Shown: in pieces, positions 48,101-57,224 of the stretch
How the letters are laid out: each line of letters opens with the position of its first letter
Numbering within the stretch: position 1 is the first letter of the stretch
Origin: Amphiura filiformis
Taxonomy: Eukaryota; Echinodermata; Ophiuroidea; Amphilepidida; Amphiuridae
Reading direction: 5' to 3'
NCBI RefSeq assembly: GCF_039555335.1
Contig: NC_092635.1
Location: forward strand, 47,884,052 to 47,948,051
DNA length: 64,000 nucleotides
Program-made: the position numbers and the translations under genes
Notes under the pieces: generated by a model
The model's database searches: none
What the model saw: the letters and a program-made list of their open reading frames with translations, nothing else
What the model was told of the DNA's origin: nothing

Positions 48101-51100
48101 GTTTGCAGTTGTTAGCAACTTATATAATAAAATACATAAGAAATTTCTTCATTTCAACATATTCGCGGGTTATTATCTACGAGGGCACATATTAATCCAT
48201 GAAATTCACAACAATAAAACCACTGCAAAAATTTCAGTGTATACAGTACATAAATGCAGTCTAAAAGGACCTCATTCTTTTGAATTAATTGCATTGATTT
48301 GCATTTATAAGTGATATAACTCGGAATTATTCTGGTATACCATGGGCACAAGTATAACCCTAACCCTAACCCAACCCTAACCCTAATCCTAACCCTTAAA
48401 AATAGGGTACGCAGGGTAAACCAGAATTAAATTGAAAACACAGGGTGCGCAGGGATTCAGGAATTGTACCTATATAACTCTATCATGTTTTGAACAAAAT
48501 AGTTCAATATTCCATTGTGTTTATTTTCCTCCCAGCAACAAGTGGACACAAAGCCATTGTTTCCTGCTGGTACATCAGAGGATTCCAAGCCCCAAGATAG
48601 TGGTGAGATTCCCCTGCCTTCATCAGACTCAGAAGAAGATGAGGTCCCAGTTAAGCAAGAACCAAGCACTAGCGCAGTCAAGCAAGAACCAAGCACTAGC
48701 GCAGTTAAGGAAGAACCAAGTACTAGCGGTGCTGAAGCTAAGGCGGCAGAAGAGTAAGTTGGATTATCTTTGTCATATAAGGGTAGACGGACAGCAAAAT
48801 GCTTCATTATGGGACTGAAAACAAGACTGCATATCAAAGTTTTGTTTGATCAAAGAGGTTAGGGAAAGTGTTTTAGTTTTTAACATCAAGATCTATAATC
48901 AAAATATTTGATTCTCGATCCTAAAAGCATGTACATACTGAGTCCACTGCGCCAATCGCACTTTTCATGGAATAACACAATCGTGATGTAACTTTGACCT
49001 AGCCTAGCAATGACCATATTCAAAGACCGTGATTAAGGGTAGACGAGGTATTGTTGGTCGAAGCAACCTAAAAATCGATTTTCATTATCTAGATCAAAAA
49101 AAAAAAAAAAAATAACACCTTGATGTTTTGCAGAAGTTCATTCTACAAATCGTATACTTTGCAAACTTGCTTAATTTATTGTTGTTAATGAGTTACGTCG
49201 TTTTACAAAAGTGTTGTTGTTTCAGCCCTCTTTACAACGTAACTCAAGAACCGCAGCACCTATAAAAGTATATCTGTGAAATTTTAATTCTTCTACACAC
49301 TCGCTATGAATTGAGCAATGCAGTTTTTGCCAAAGCTCACTACCATTCGTAAGATGCTGTGAACTACCAAATCACAACAGTTTAAAATAATTAATAACCT
49401 TAAGGGATCTGGAATGAACGTTTTGAGCGTTTCGACAGTATTTTTTGTGGGACATTAGAGCACATCAGACATATCGAATTGCATTCTGAATACGAAGAAT
49501 GTCTTTCTGATATCAAATAATTTTCATTTTTTGAAATTCACGATATAATACAAATTTTATGACAAATTATTAAAATTTGATATTTTTCACATTTGTGATA
49601 TATAACAGTCCTCAAGTAAATTTTATAAATCTAATGATATATTCTTAAAGTGTATGTAGCTGGGAGGAAAAGCCGACGATCAATTGAAAATTTTGACCTT
49701 TCATATTGAAGATATAGATTTTTTTCCCAAAAAGACCTAATTTTTTTTTTGTTTTGGGAAAAAAAATCCATATCTTCAATACGAAAGGTCAAAATTTTCA
49801 ATTGATCGTCGGCTTTTCTTCCCACCTGCATACACTTTAAAGCCATATTATAACATTTTCAAACAAAATAGATTAGCATTTCTTTGCCATAAAATGTTAG
49901 CTTTTACTGACAGATATATCCCCTTTTATTTTTGAGCCGAACAACTACGGCAAAGCAAAGAAAATTGGTATGTACTACCAGCGCACATGTCGCCAATATG
50001 CACCACTCCTTCGGTCATGTTATAGTACGACCTTTTGTTGTGTATATCACCGTCCCGCATACGCCGTGTAATGCGTACTGTGTGTATGAACATCGTGTAT
50101 GCGTTAGACTAATAATTCCATCGTAATAATAAAGCGCCCGAATCCGGCGTTTTATTCAAAATCTCGGATTTTGACAAAACTACAGCACCTAGAGTCTTGA
50201 TTTTTGCAGGCTATATTGGTTTAATAAAGTACAATTTAATCGTGTAAAAAATAAAATTCAGTGAGGGCGTCCTCCTCAGCAAATGTTATAATATGGCTTT
50301 AAGTATAAATCATCAGATTTATAAAGTTTACTTCGAGTACTGTTAAATATCAAAAATATCAATTTTTAATAATTTGCCATAAAATGTGTATTACATTGCG
50401 AATTTCAAAAAATCAAAATTATTTGATATCAGAAAGGCATTCTTCGTATTCAGAATGCAATTTGATATGTCTGATGTGCTCTAATGTCCCAAAATAAATA
50501 CTGTCCAAACGTTCATACCACACCCCTTAATCAGGTGTTAAAAGCTCTCAAATACTCACACTTACTCCATAGCATATAGTCATTACGTTGTATGCTTGAC
50601 GGAAATATTTGTGAGTACCTAGTGCAGGGCTCGAATTAACCGAAGGCCACCGAGGCCATGGTCTCCGGTGCCCTTAGACTTGGCATTGATGCCTCAGATG
50701 ATGCTGCCTTCAGCACTAAATGGCATTGGTGCCTTTGAAAAGGATTTGTTGATGGCCTTGAAATGGGTGCCCTTCAAAATTCCTAATTCGAGCCCTGACC
50801 TAGTGGGCTCGGATGATCAAAGATTAGATATTTTGATTATAGTATATTTCAAAAGAATTCTCCAAACATTCACATTACATACCTCAATGACAGTTTAGTG
50901 ATATAACACATCGTAATCTCAAAATGTATTTAATTTTAGTGTTAAGTGTTAGTACTGAAAGTGTTACGCCTTTTAACAGGCATAATTTTGTATGTTTTGA
51001 CCCTTGTTTCTCATTTCTTTAACTCTCAAAATATTTTCCAGGCCAGAATCAGTGTTCACTGAGGAGGATCTAATGGAGGAGAGCAAAGATGAATATCTTC

Positions 51101-54100
51101 AGGGAGGATACAGTCCTAAACTCCTGAGTGCTAGAGATCTACCTCCGGACACATTTGTCTTTGATCCAGATGAGGATGCCATGAAGCTAACAAGAACGAG
51201 GGATCAGCTTATTACTACTGGATCTGCAGAGGTAAAGAGATATTTTTCTTTCTTTTCATGGGTTATAACCTACAGACTAAAGACATATAGAGGTTATCCA
51301 CTTCACTCATGTGTGACTTCTAACAAAAGGCGCTGGTTCCCGTAGTATTCCTCATTCAAACCAATTCAATGCATGACCTCGGAGTTGCCTGCATGACTTT
51401 GGCGGGTTATTTTGAAACAGTGATGGTTCCACATGCAGGGACTTCTTTTGAAAGTCCTAAACAAGGTATAGCAGTCGTGATAGGATATGCAGCTTATAGA
51501 ACACGGATAACCTCTATAGGTATACAAGTCAGCAGTGATTTATAATTTATATTAAAACAATGTCATATTTCTTGTCCAATATATCAGAAAATTTGGTTAT
51601 TTGGTTAGCAAGGACTGATTTGTCGTAGTAAAATCAACAGAGAGAATAAGAGGTTAAGGTGATGTTGTACTTGTCGACAGACATTATGTTTAATAGAGTT
51701 TTCCAAAGTTGAGATACAAGGAGAGTAAATCTTAGTGAATTTTAAATTCAACAACAAAATGTGATTTAATTTTCATAGCAAAACTTTTTACAGCATTCCT
51801 GTTACTCATTTGTAATATATTCAAATGATTTGTGCTTAATTTAGATCTACTAGATGAATGCCTTTTCCTTGATGATAAGAATGCACAAGCCATAACTTGA
51901 ATGTTCAGGGTGTCCCCAAAAAGGTTACACCAAGAAAATTATCCATATTTTGCGATGTTTCAACAAAACAATTTAATTTTTTCTTTTATTATTTGTGACG
52001 TGTCATGTCAAAAGGAGACACTTTTGGGCAGGTTATCAATTTTGAGGTTTTTACATAGCTTAAATATAGAGATATTTTGCTCCACAACGCCATTTTCCCC
52101 AATGAAATCGGACATTCCTAAGCGAAGATATTGAGTTCGTAAGTTACGGTATTATAAAATTGGAAATTGAGATATCGACCTTTAAAAATATTATTGACAA
52201 TGTTGAGAGTAGGAATTACCTTGAAAAATGTCTCTAAAAATACAAGATGCCAGTTATATTCCGGTCTGAAACTATCAGACAATATTGTAAATATTAATAA
52301 CATCACAAATTTGCAACAAACCAAAATTGTGAAAAAAAAATCACCCGGGCAGATTTTTGGCTATTTCTCCATTACCATCCTGCCCAAAAGTGTCTCCTTT
52401 TGACATGACACGTCACATTTAGTCTTGCAATTGTCTGCTAAGTTTCAACTCCATAACTGAAAATCAACTTTAAATTATGAGTGCAAGATGACAGGGGTGT
52501 CAAGAATGACATCAAAATATCTCACAACTGAAGTTAAACACACACTCACTTTTGTTTTCACATTTTTCTTTAATACTTTTAAATTATTTCAGTGGCATGT
52601 ACAAAGGAGGGCACAAATAATTTTTTACTACTTTTTACTACTTTACAAACAAGCAACAGGAACATGTAATATACATGTATCAATGTAAAGCTTATTTTGA
52701 GGAAAAGTTGCCTGTCCAATATCTCAAAAAGTGAAAATGTTAACATTGCAGCATATTTGTGGGGAATGGGCACATAATGAATATCCTCCAGTTGGAGAAA
52801 TTTGAGGTTTATGGGGTCATTATCTATTCAGTTTGGCTTTGTTGGTGATTTCAGTCTGAAGAATCAAGACTCTCTTTCCCTTAGTCTTGTGAAATCCTCC
52901 ACAAGATACAGTACGTGCCCTTGAACATGTATCTGACGAGTTTGCTTATTTTCATCATATTCTGTGCATTCTTTGTTTCCAGGCTACAGTAGAGAGTGAA
53001 TTTATCAAGCAAGCCAAGGCAGGTATGGATAATGACGAAGCAACCTTTGCAGTGGAGGTGAATGTGGAAAACAAACCTTACTTATGGCAAGACAAATACA
53101 GGCCAAGGAAACCGAGGTTCTTCAACAGAGTCCATACGGTAAGTTGAGGGATGGAGACATTGAATTCTTGATGATTATTGCCAAAGATAATTGCATATGA
53201 AGGAGATGAGGAGTTGATATTGTTATGAATTCGGCAGACAGCTGAATTCGTATTTGTCTTTTCGTAAAATTCATATTACGCATGAATCAATTTGTTAACA
53301 GTGTTCAGCATTAGTATGGTCGACTCAAGGATCATCACCATTAAAAAATTGATAAGCTGCCCTCTTGAGATAAATTGTTGATCCCATGTTCGTTAATTCA
53401 AAAATAATTCATGCGTAACATGAATTTACCAAAAGACGAATATGGATTGAGCTGTCTGCCGAAATCATAACAAATTAACAATATAATTCCTTCGTTTAGA
53501 CTGGGATAAGAAATCTTTGAAATTCTTAGGAAGTCGGGTAACTAACTCATGACTATTATGTCAAAATGGGGTCACATGTACCTCATTAATCCTGCGTGGG
53601 TAGTCTTGTGACTCCAAATGTGGTCATGACTCCAAATGAGGTCATGACCCCAGTAGCGTAGCCAGTATTTTAGTGTGAGGGGCAAAGCCACATTTTTTTG
53701 TCAATTTTTTTCCCATTTTTAGTCATTTTAAGGACACTTTACTCCTTGCCATCCCCATTTTTATACCTGACAATTTCTGAGGGGGACAATTTTCCCCTCG
53801 GCTTCCCCCTGGCTATGCCCCTGCATAACAGCATAACCCACTGATTAGTAACCTCAGGCTTTTATTTTCTGTATGAGATGAAAACTTGTATACAAGGGTA
53901 ACAAAATGTAAGGAACAAGATGTTTGTGTAAAATGTTTCTGTTAAGTCATCATTTACAGAATGTCATCGTAACCATTCTTGTTTGGTTTGGTCTTTATTA
54001 CAGGGTTTTGAATGGAACAAATATAACCAAACACATTATGACATGGATAACCCACCGCCAAAAATCGTACAAGGATACAAATTCAATGTAAGTGTAATAC

Positions 54101-55877
54101 AAGATACAAAAGACTTTATTATATAAGATGAATTCTGGCTTTGGTAAGATTGTCATTGGGGTTAGGTTTTGTAGCTAAATGCATGAGACATACCAGTTTT
54201 AGAAACTTCTCTTTGTCTGATTGTTTTATTTGGTTTGGTTTTATTCTCTGTACCATTTCGAATTTTATGAAATAATTGTAATGCAACTTCAAGGGTAACT
54301 TTGCAGCCAAACATATAGAGTCAAGTTAGCGCAGTTGATAGGGCGTGCACTTCAGTGTGTCTTGGGGCCTATTGGTTAGTGAAAATGTGTCAAGTGTGCA
54401 GTAGACTAACCATGCACTATTAAATTTATTGAAATTTATTTTTTTCATAACCAGCTTACACAGTTGCATTCATAATTGAAGTTGAAGTTGTGGTACATTA
54501 CCATCTTGAGAAGGCAATGTACCAATTTCAGTATAATTATAAGAAAGATTTTATACCCCACTTTGAAATCTATATTGTTACAGTTGAATTTTCGGGTTTG
54601 AAATACGCTGCAATCGTAGCACTTTGTCTAGATATTGGGAACAAGCATAAGTCTAATTAGTGAAAAATGCATATATTTGTGCTGAGGGTTGAGAGCTAGA
54701 AAGCCTTAACTCACAAAGATTAATTTCCTTTCTGGCTTTCTGGTTCTCAACACTCGATATGTAATTCTGCATTGAATGTCCAAAATGTTGAAATTGGAAC
54801 ACAGTGCTGTGCACAACAAAAAAATGTCTTCCGATGCTGTAGAGCATGGAAATAAGGGGCCATGGCATTAAAAAAAACTGATCGTAAAAGTAAAAGATGA
54901 AAGCAGTACAGAAAATAATGTGCAATACATTTATATAAATCATATTTTTGCCCGTTATCTTTTCAGATATTTTACCCTGATTTAATAGACAAGAGGAACA
55001 CTCCTGAGTACACATTGACACCGTCATCGGACAATGAGGAATTTGCTGTGCTTAGATTCCAGGCTGGACCACCATATGAGGTAAGGCATAATAACATAGT
55101 TTGAATGATTAAAGTGTTGTATGTGTTCTTGTAAATTTGTCTCACTAGAACTTGTTCAGAAAATTGCTCTGATTGGGTAGATACTTGCTGGATGTAAACC
55201 ACAGGTCATCCGAGTATATTACCAAGGTTGGTCAAAATACTTGGATTTGCAAAATATTAATAAAGTCACTTGACTCAAAGAGAAAGTGCGATTTGAAATA
55301 GTTACATAATTTTTGCAAAATTTCATGAAAAATCATTTTATCAGGGTACAAAATGAAAGAAATTTAAATTTAAGATACAGATGATATTGCTATGAGTTTG
55401 GCAGACAGCCGAATCCATATTCGTCTTTTGGTAAATTCATGTTATGCATGATTAATTAGCGAACAAGGGTTTAGATAATAGAGGGCAGTAGATCAATTTT
55501 TTAACAGTTATCAGCATGATAAGCAAAAGAGGGCAGCATTCAGGGTTAGCTAATGGTGCAGCACAGTACGGTCAACTATGATCACCATTAAAAATTGATA
55601 CGCTTTTTATAAAACCTTTATCTCCCAAGGTCAGGTGAGTTTTAAAAAAAAAAGCCTTGTATATTAATGCTTAAAAAGCAAAGTTATTTTGACAAAGTAT
55701 CCACCAAGATCTTTAACACAGTTTTATGTATTTTTTCTGTGGCATTTTCAGGACATAGCTTTCAAGATAGTGAACAGGGAATGGGAATACTCACACAGAC
55801 ATGGCTTCCGATGTCAATTCAACAACAGCATCTTCCAGTTATGGTTTAGATTCAAACGCTACAGATACAGAAGATAG
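33304..55877 (+). CDS. CACTIN: Cactin, spliceosome-associated factor and Cactus-binding protein, complete, 18 exons, 703 aa
   Basis: The exons are 33304-33401, 38970-39131, 39808-39931, 41115-41180, 41924-42004, 42361-42432, 42906-42968, 44455-44509, 44835-44926, 45931-46084, 46381-46527, 47347-47456, 48536-48753, 51042-51231, 52983-53138, 54004-54087, 54967-55080 and 55752-55877. They sum to 2112 bp in one frame, and every intron is GT-AG. The protein has an Arg/Ser/Lys-rich N-terminus (RSRSRSRERSRDSE), charged coiled-coil stretches (about 85-220), the Cactin middle domain (about 215-400), an acidic low-complexity linker (409-480), and the C-terminal Cactus-binding domain (about 580-703) ending FRFKRYRYRR. 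The human protein is of similar length (about 750 aa). Family knowledge: it is nuclear, joins late spliceosomes, supports sororin splicing and cohesion, and modulates NF-kB/Toll signalling in flies and vertebrates. Intron 1 is 5.6 kb. AATAAA occurs downstream at about 56283 and 56552. Confidence 0.97.
34392..34593 (+). CDS. Orphan exon-like ORF in cactin intron 1
   Basis: A 67-codon open stretch is bounded by acceptor CTTCAG (ends 34391) and donor GGTAATT (34594). It encodes an amphipathic, natural-looking sequence: SNRLAVDAFVAILSHELPDV, KEFLDHISLTPDLVQNLRLL, then WDRQKN. I do not recognise a family. It is not part of Cactin orthologues as I know them. A weak continuation might be an exon near 34697 ending at a TGA around 34747. 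It could be an exon of a nested gene, a relic of a duplicated gene, or chance. Confidence 0.35.
34922..35390. repeat. Diverged tandem repeats, unit about 220 bp (cactin intron 1)
   Basis: TTGTTACTACTTTTAATCAT, TTATGTTACTACTTTTAATC and a weaker TATGTTGTTACTTTTTTATT begin successive units, with AAGAATCTSTG following in the first two. Confidence 0.5.
35400..36715. other. Unassigned intronic sequence
   Basis: This is cactin intron 1. Frames at 35784, 36131 and 36413 show no recognisable domain. No mobile-element ends were seen. Confidence 0.35.
36721..37070. mobile_element. Old CAGCAAACAC-family copy
   Basis: The left end CCCAATAACACAAAATGC and right end TGTGTTTGTTGGGTA are diverged versions of the family TIR. 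ACATTTAAATGTTGGATTAT matches the internal module. Confidence 0.65.
37898..37947. mobile_element. 50 bp perfect palindrome with 8 bp flanking direct repeats
   Basis: Two 21 bp arms starting CTGAGACTAGTAAACC and ending GGTTTACTAGTCTCAG enclose 8 bases. GTTGGAAC flanks both sides (37890-37897 and 37948-37955). It shares termini with 3017-3043. Confidence 0.72.
38040..38192 (-). mobile_element. 3' untranslated tail of the Penelope-like fragment
   Basis: On the minus strand it reads GGTTCCTGATAGGAACTGAA, then ATATCGAGTGAGTACTTC, and later GATCCTGATGAATCTCATC. The layout resembles the segment at 42450-42600. Penelope-like elements often carry hammerhead ribozymes here; the core looks decayed. Confidence 0.5.
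38193..38922 (-). pseudogene. Penelope-like retroelement, C-terminal fragment with GIY-YIG endonuclease, frameshifted
   Basis: Minus-strand translation in shifting frames shows the end of a reverse transcriptase (YPGWAIDKV, VVPYVEGLSERVSRVFKKHG, TLRNLLVHPK), then a GIY-YIG domain (YEIPCNSC, TYIGETGR, RLHEHK) and an EWAIWIR-like end with a stop at about 38195-38193. At least two 1-base frameshifts (near 38635 and 38315) break it. Penelope-like elements characteristically join RT to GIY-YIG. It is antisense to cactin inside intron 1, and its upstream edge is 47 bp from exon 2. Confidence 0.85.
39132..41114. other. Cactin introns 2 and 3, nothing recognised
   Basis: Apart from exon 3 (39808-39931), no further exon-like or mobile sequence was recognised. 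Frames at 39522 and 40693 look random. Confidence 0.4.
39808..42968 (+). CDS. CACTIN: Cactin exons 3-7: charged helical region
   Basis: Five short in-frame exons encode residues about 87-222. They carry KEKELLKATESLEEKRARR, then MGYTNEDNPFGDSQLLETF and VWHKKND, LGQENLKKLVKDKQIENR and LELQKVKQRRHEREKEREQR. Long runs of Lys/Glu/Arg predict a helical coiled coil. The NEDNPFGD...FVWHKK segment is highly conserved in Cactin orthologues and anchors the identification of these exons. Confidence 0.93.
41317..41447. mobile_element. Foldback MITE in cactin intron 4
   Basis: Arms GAGAAATTGCGATTTCCAAA and TTTTGGATATCGCAATCTC are inverted, as are the inner ATCTATTCAAAATC and GATTTTGAATAGAT. Confidence 0.8.
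42450..42600 (-). mobile_element. Possible Penelope-like 3' tail fragment (cactin intron 6)
   Basis: The minus strand reads GCCTGATGAAGTCCGATG, GCAACATAGCAAAGTGAGT and TTGAACTACTGGATGAATAA. The spacing and words echo the tail at 38040-38192, and CTGATGA at 42571-42565 is a hammerhead-type core word. Confidence 0.35.
42648..42870. repeat. Cactin-locus repeat, copy 1
   Basis: GACCATATTTGGAATCAGCA, TGAAAAATGCATTA, then AGTATTGGTTCAGTGG and TTGAGATA. Other copies are at 46107-46290, 46555-46690 and 56049-56260, all in the same orientation. Confidence 0.85.
42991..43134. mobile_element. Foldback MITE with ACAGTCTGTCC ends
   Basis: The left end ACAGTCTGTCCACTTAGAAG is inverted at the right as CTTCTATGTAGACAGACTGT. 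It starts 22 bp after the cactin exon 7 donor. Confidence 0.88.
43786..43915. mobile_element. TGGAAGAT-family foldback, partial
   Basis: GAGGGAGTATGGGGTTTGG and ATGCTCCCTTTGTGGAAGAC are inverted, followed by TCTTCCACAGGAGTAGTGT. Confidence 0.7.
44455..47456 (+). CDS. CACTIN: Cactin exons 8-12: middle domain
   Basis: These exons encode residues about 223-408 and match the conserved Cactin middle domain. They include FHLQQAKMRSNIRIQDGRAK then PIDLLAHYV, MQEPYNVLKGLTIQDCEDLL, the DIKVYVELEQGKNAEFWKDM block, NEVANVFQGKSHSQLLALK and GYWESLLQQLNAHMARARLR. Exon 12 ends with three glutamine/arginine-rich turns before the acidic linker. Foldback repeats lie within about 60 bp of the exon 10 and exon 12 acceptors. 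Confidence 0.94.
44975..45235. mobile_element. Foldback element in cactin intron 9
   Basis: The arms GAACATGTTTAAAGCAAAA and TTTTGCTTTAAACATGTTC, and the inner CTTGGCAGTTTTATTGTAA / TTTAAAACAAAACTGCCAAG, are inverted. GTTGGGAAGGAAAAACCT pairs with AGGTTTTTCCTGCCCAAC. Confidence 0.85.
45690..45872. mobile_element. TGGAAGAC-family foldback 60 bp before cactin exon 10
   Basis: GGGCTATTCCAGTTTAAATC is inverted as GATTTCAACTGGAATAGCCC. The centre is TACCTGAATGAGTGACTCC, shared with 59892-60080 and 63195-63382. Confidence 0.88.
46107..46690. repeat. Cactin-locus repeat, copies 2 and 3
   Basis: Copies are in introns 10 (46107-46290) and 11 (46555-46690), with CATATTTGG(C/A)ATCAGCATG or TTGGCATG, AAAAATGCATT and TAGTATTGGTTCAGTGG. 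Confidence 0.85.
47198..47284. repeat. 87 bp near-perfect hairpin 62 bp before cactin exon 12
   Basis: ACAAGAATATATTGCACTCG with GATAGAAAAATATTGCAC pairs with the inverse arms; the loop is around GCCTTTGGC. Confidence 0.92.
47497..48015. repeat. About 500 bp polypyrimidine (CCCTCTCTCTGTCTCC)n tract in cactin intron 12
   Basis: Almost only C and T on the sense strand, with G every 10-25 bases, in units of roughly 29-32 bp built from CCATTCCCTCTCTCTGTCTC. All frames are open on both strands simply because of composition. Confidence 0.93.
48356..48398. repeat. Interstitial telomeric repeat (CCCTAA)n
   Basis: About seven AACCCT units, two of them degenerate (CCCAACCCT, CCTAATCCT), run inside cactin intron 12. 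This is the metazoan-type TTAGGG repeat. Confidence 0.93.
48536..51231 (+). CDS. CACTIN: Cactin exons 13-14: acidic linker with tandem VKxE repeats
   Basis: Exon 13 encodes residues 409-480, an acidic disordered stretch (SSDSEEDEVP) followed by three 9-residue tandem units of the form VK[QE]EPSTS[AG]x with lysines 448, 457 and 466. Exon 14 encodes FTEEDLMEESKDEY, then LLSARDLPPDTFVFDPDEDA. The core of exon 14 is conserved in Cactin proteins, while the tandem repeat looks lineage-specific. Confidence 0.92.
48650..48730 (+). repeat. Coding 27 bp tandem repeat in cactin exon 13 (3 units)
   Basis: Three consecutive 27-mers start GTTAAGCAAGAA, GTCAAGCAAGAA and GTTAAGGAAGAA. The first two differ by one silent base. 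The encoded unit VKQEPSTSA carries a psi-K-x-E sumoylation-type motif each time. Confidence 0.9.
49400..50530. mobile_element. TTAAGGGAT-family MITE interrupted by another MITE (cactin intron 13)
   Basis: It shares both arms with 21858-22567 and has TTAA at both ends. The right half resumes at AAGTATAAATCATCAG after the inserted element. Confidence 0.92.
49847..50302. mobile_element. TTAAAGCCATATT MITE inserted within the TTAAGGGAT MITE
   Basis: It lies exactly between TTAA sites (49847-49850 and 50299-50302). The ends TTAAAGCCATATTATAACAT are inverted at the right. Confidence 0.92.
50625..50797. mobile_element. MITE with CAGGGCTCGAATTA ends
   Basis: CAGGGCTCGAATTA is perfectly inverted as TAATTCGAGCCCTG. 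The interior is rich in GGTGCC/GGCCTT words. A related piece begins near 63855. Confidence 0.88.
51995..52420. mobile_element. Element with 40 bp inverted repeats (cactin intron 14)
   Basis: GTGACGTGTCATGTCAAAAG, GAGACACTTTTGGGCAGG at the left is inverted at 52375-52420. Outer sequence starting GGGTGTCCCCAAAAA (51908) may be the true end. Confidence 0.75.
52983..55877 (+). CDS. CACTIN: Cactin exons 15-18: C-terminal Cactus-binding domain
   Basis: Residues 545-703 include NKPYLWQDKYRPRKPRFFN, GFEWNKYNQTHYD, NPPPKIVQGYKFN, IFYPDLIDKRNTPEY and the terminal DIAFKIVNREWEYSHRHGF block ending at TAG 55875-55877. This is the most conserved part of the family and is the region that binds the IkB protein Cactus in flies. 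All the conserved landmarks I know for the domain are present, so the copy looks functional. Confidence 0.97.
53217..53471. mobile_element. Foldback MITE with GTTATGAATTCGGCAGACAG ends
   Basis: The left end GTTATGAATTCGGCAGACAG and the right end CTGTCTGCCGAAATCATAAC are inverted; the inner ATTCATATTACGCATGAAT pairs with ATTCATGCGTAACATGAAT. Partial relatives are at 2690-2995, 55395-55625 and 57129-57200. Confidence 0.88.
53650..53824. mobile_element. MITE with CCAGTAGCGTAGCCAG ends
   Basis: CCAGTAGCGTAGCCAG at the left, and CTGGCTATGCCCCTG at the right. Same end type as 16422-16843. Confidence 0.85.
55395..55625. mobile_element. Half copy of the GGCAGACAG foldback family
   Basis: CTATGAGTTTGGCAGACAG, AAATTCATGTTATGCATGAT, TTAGCGAACAAGG and AGAGGGCAG recur. 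It lies in the last cactin intron. Confidence 0.7.
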
Positions 55878-56048
55878 GTGGAACAATCAGCACTTGTAAT
55901 GTGGCACCATTTCACCAATGCATTGTGGGTACACATTTTCTGCTGATATCCTCAACAAAGAATAGCAAGGATCTATGCATGATGTAGCACAAGTTTACCC
56001 ATGATGCATTGGTGAACTTGTTACGTAGCACATGAAAGAACTTTAATA

Positions 56049-56260
56049 ACTCTCTCCACACGGGTGTCGACTGCAGACCACAAGTTTCAATTTTTGTTTA
56101 ACAAATTTCACAATTGTACGTTTTTGTTACCATATTTGGAATCAGCATGACAAATGCATTAAATTGAGTACCAACAAGCCTAGTATTGGTTCAGTGGTTC
56201 TTGAGATAGCTCTTGATATTTTGAGAAACTATCTTGAAACTTGGACTTTTTATGTTGTAG
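56049..56260. repeat. Cactin-locus repeat, copy 4 (3' flank or 3' UTR)
   Basis: CACACGGGTGTCGACTGCAG, ACCATATTTGGAATCAGCAT, AGTATTGGTTCAGTGG. It starts about 170 bp after the cactin stop. Confidence 0.85.
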
Positions 56261-56710
56261 CCTATGGCGAGCACAGAGCATTAATAAAACATAGCCTTAC
56301 AACACTTGAGAAAGTTCCTGGAATCTTATTGGTCAACGTGTATGCGCTATTTGCACCAATCAGAGGTGCATATATAGCACCTTATTCAGTGGCTTAGTCA
56401 GTGGGTGTGGTTTAGCTTGTAAGTGCTGAATTTCATTGGTTTCAGCATGCCGCCTTTCACATGGTCGATGGTGTCTTCAGAGTTGTCGCAGAACATGCGA
56501 GTATGTAGTGCATTCTAGAGTGTAATACGCGAACAAGATCGCAGTACATGCAAATAAAACAGTAAACAAGTTTCTTTTTCAGAAAAGGTGGAGTTTTTAT
56601 GACGGTAACTTAGTTTTTGCTAAATAAAATAGTGTTTAGTTATCCAAATATTGTTTAACTGACTATTGAGAGAATGAGCATAAACGATATGAATTGTTTG
56701 TGATAGGCAA

Positions 56711-56758
56711 CAGGCAGGTCCAATATTTTATCGCAGTTCAAAATATTGGACCTGCCTG
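56711..56758. repeat. 19 bp arm hairpin
   Basis: CAGGCAGGTCCAATATTTT is followed 10 bases later by its exact inverse. Confidence 0.92.
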
Positions 56759-57224
56759 TCATGTATCACACAGTAGAGGATTGTAAAAACAAATATTCAC
56801 ATTGTTTATTCTCTATGCCTGGGCTACAGATATGTCAAGCAATGACCTCACTGACTTGAGAAAGTAAGTGCACCATAGAACTTGCCAATTCAGTACTAGG
56901 ATATTTAAAAAAAAAAATGTGTTTATTATGGGTCATATTTGAACAATGAAGGAAACACAAAACAAAGATAGTTCATAGCATGGAGAATTTTTTAAAGGAT
57001 TTTAATTTAAGTATATCACATCTTGTACTATTATGAAATTAAAATGTTTTAAAATTACAATTGATATACCATATACATTTTTATGTAAACAATATTATTT
57101 CTAAATGCTTGTAACCATAACTTATTATGATATCGTTATGAGTTTGACAGACAGACGTATCCGGATTTGTCTTTTGTTAAATTCATGTTATGCATGAATT
57201 GTATTTGTGTAACATAAGTAGAAT

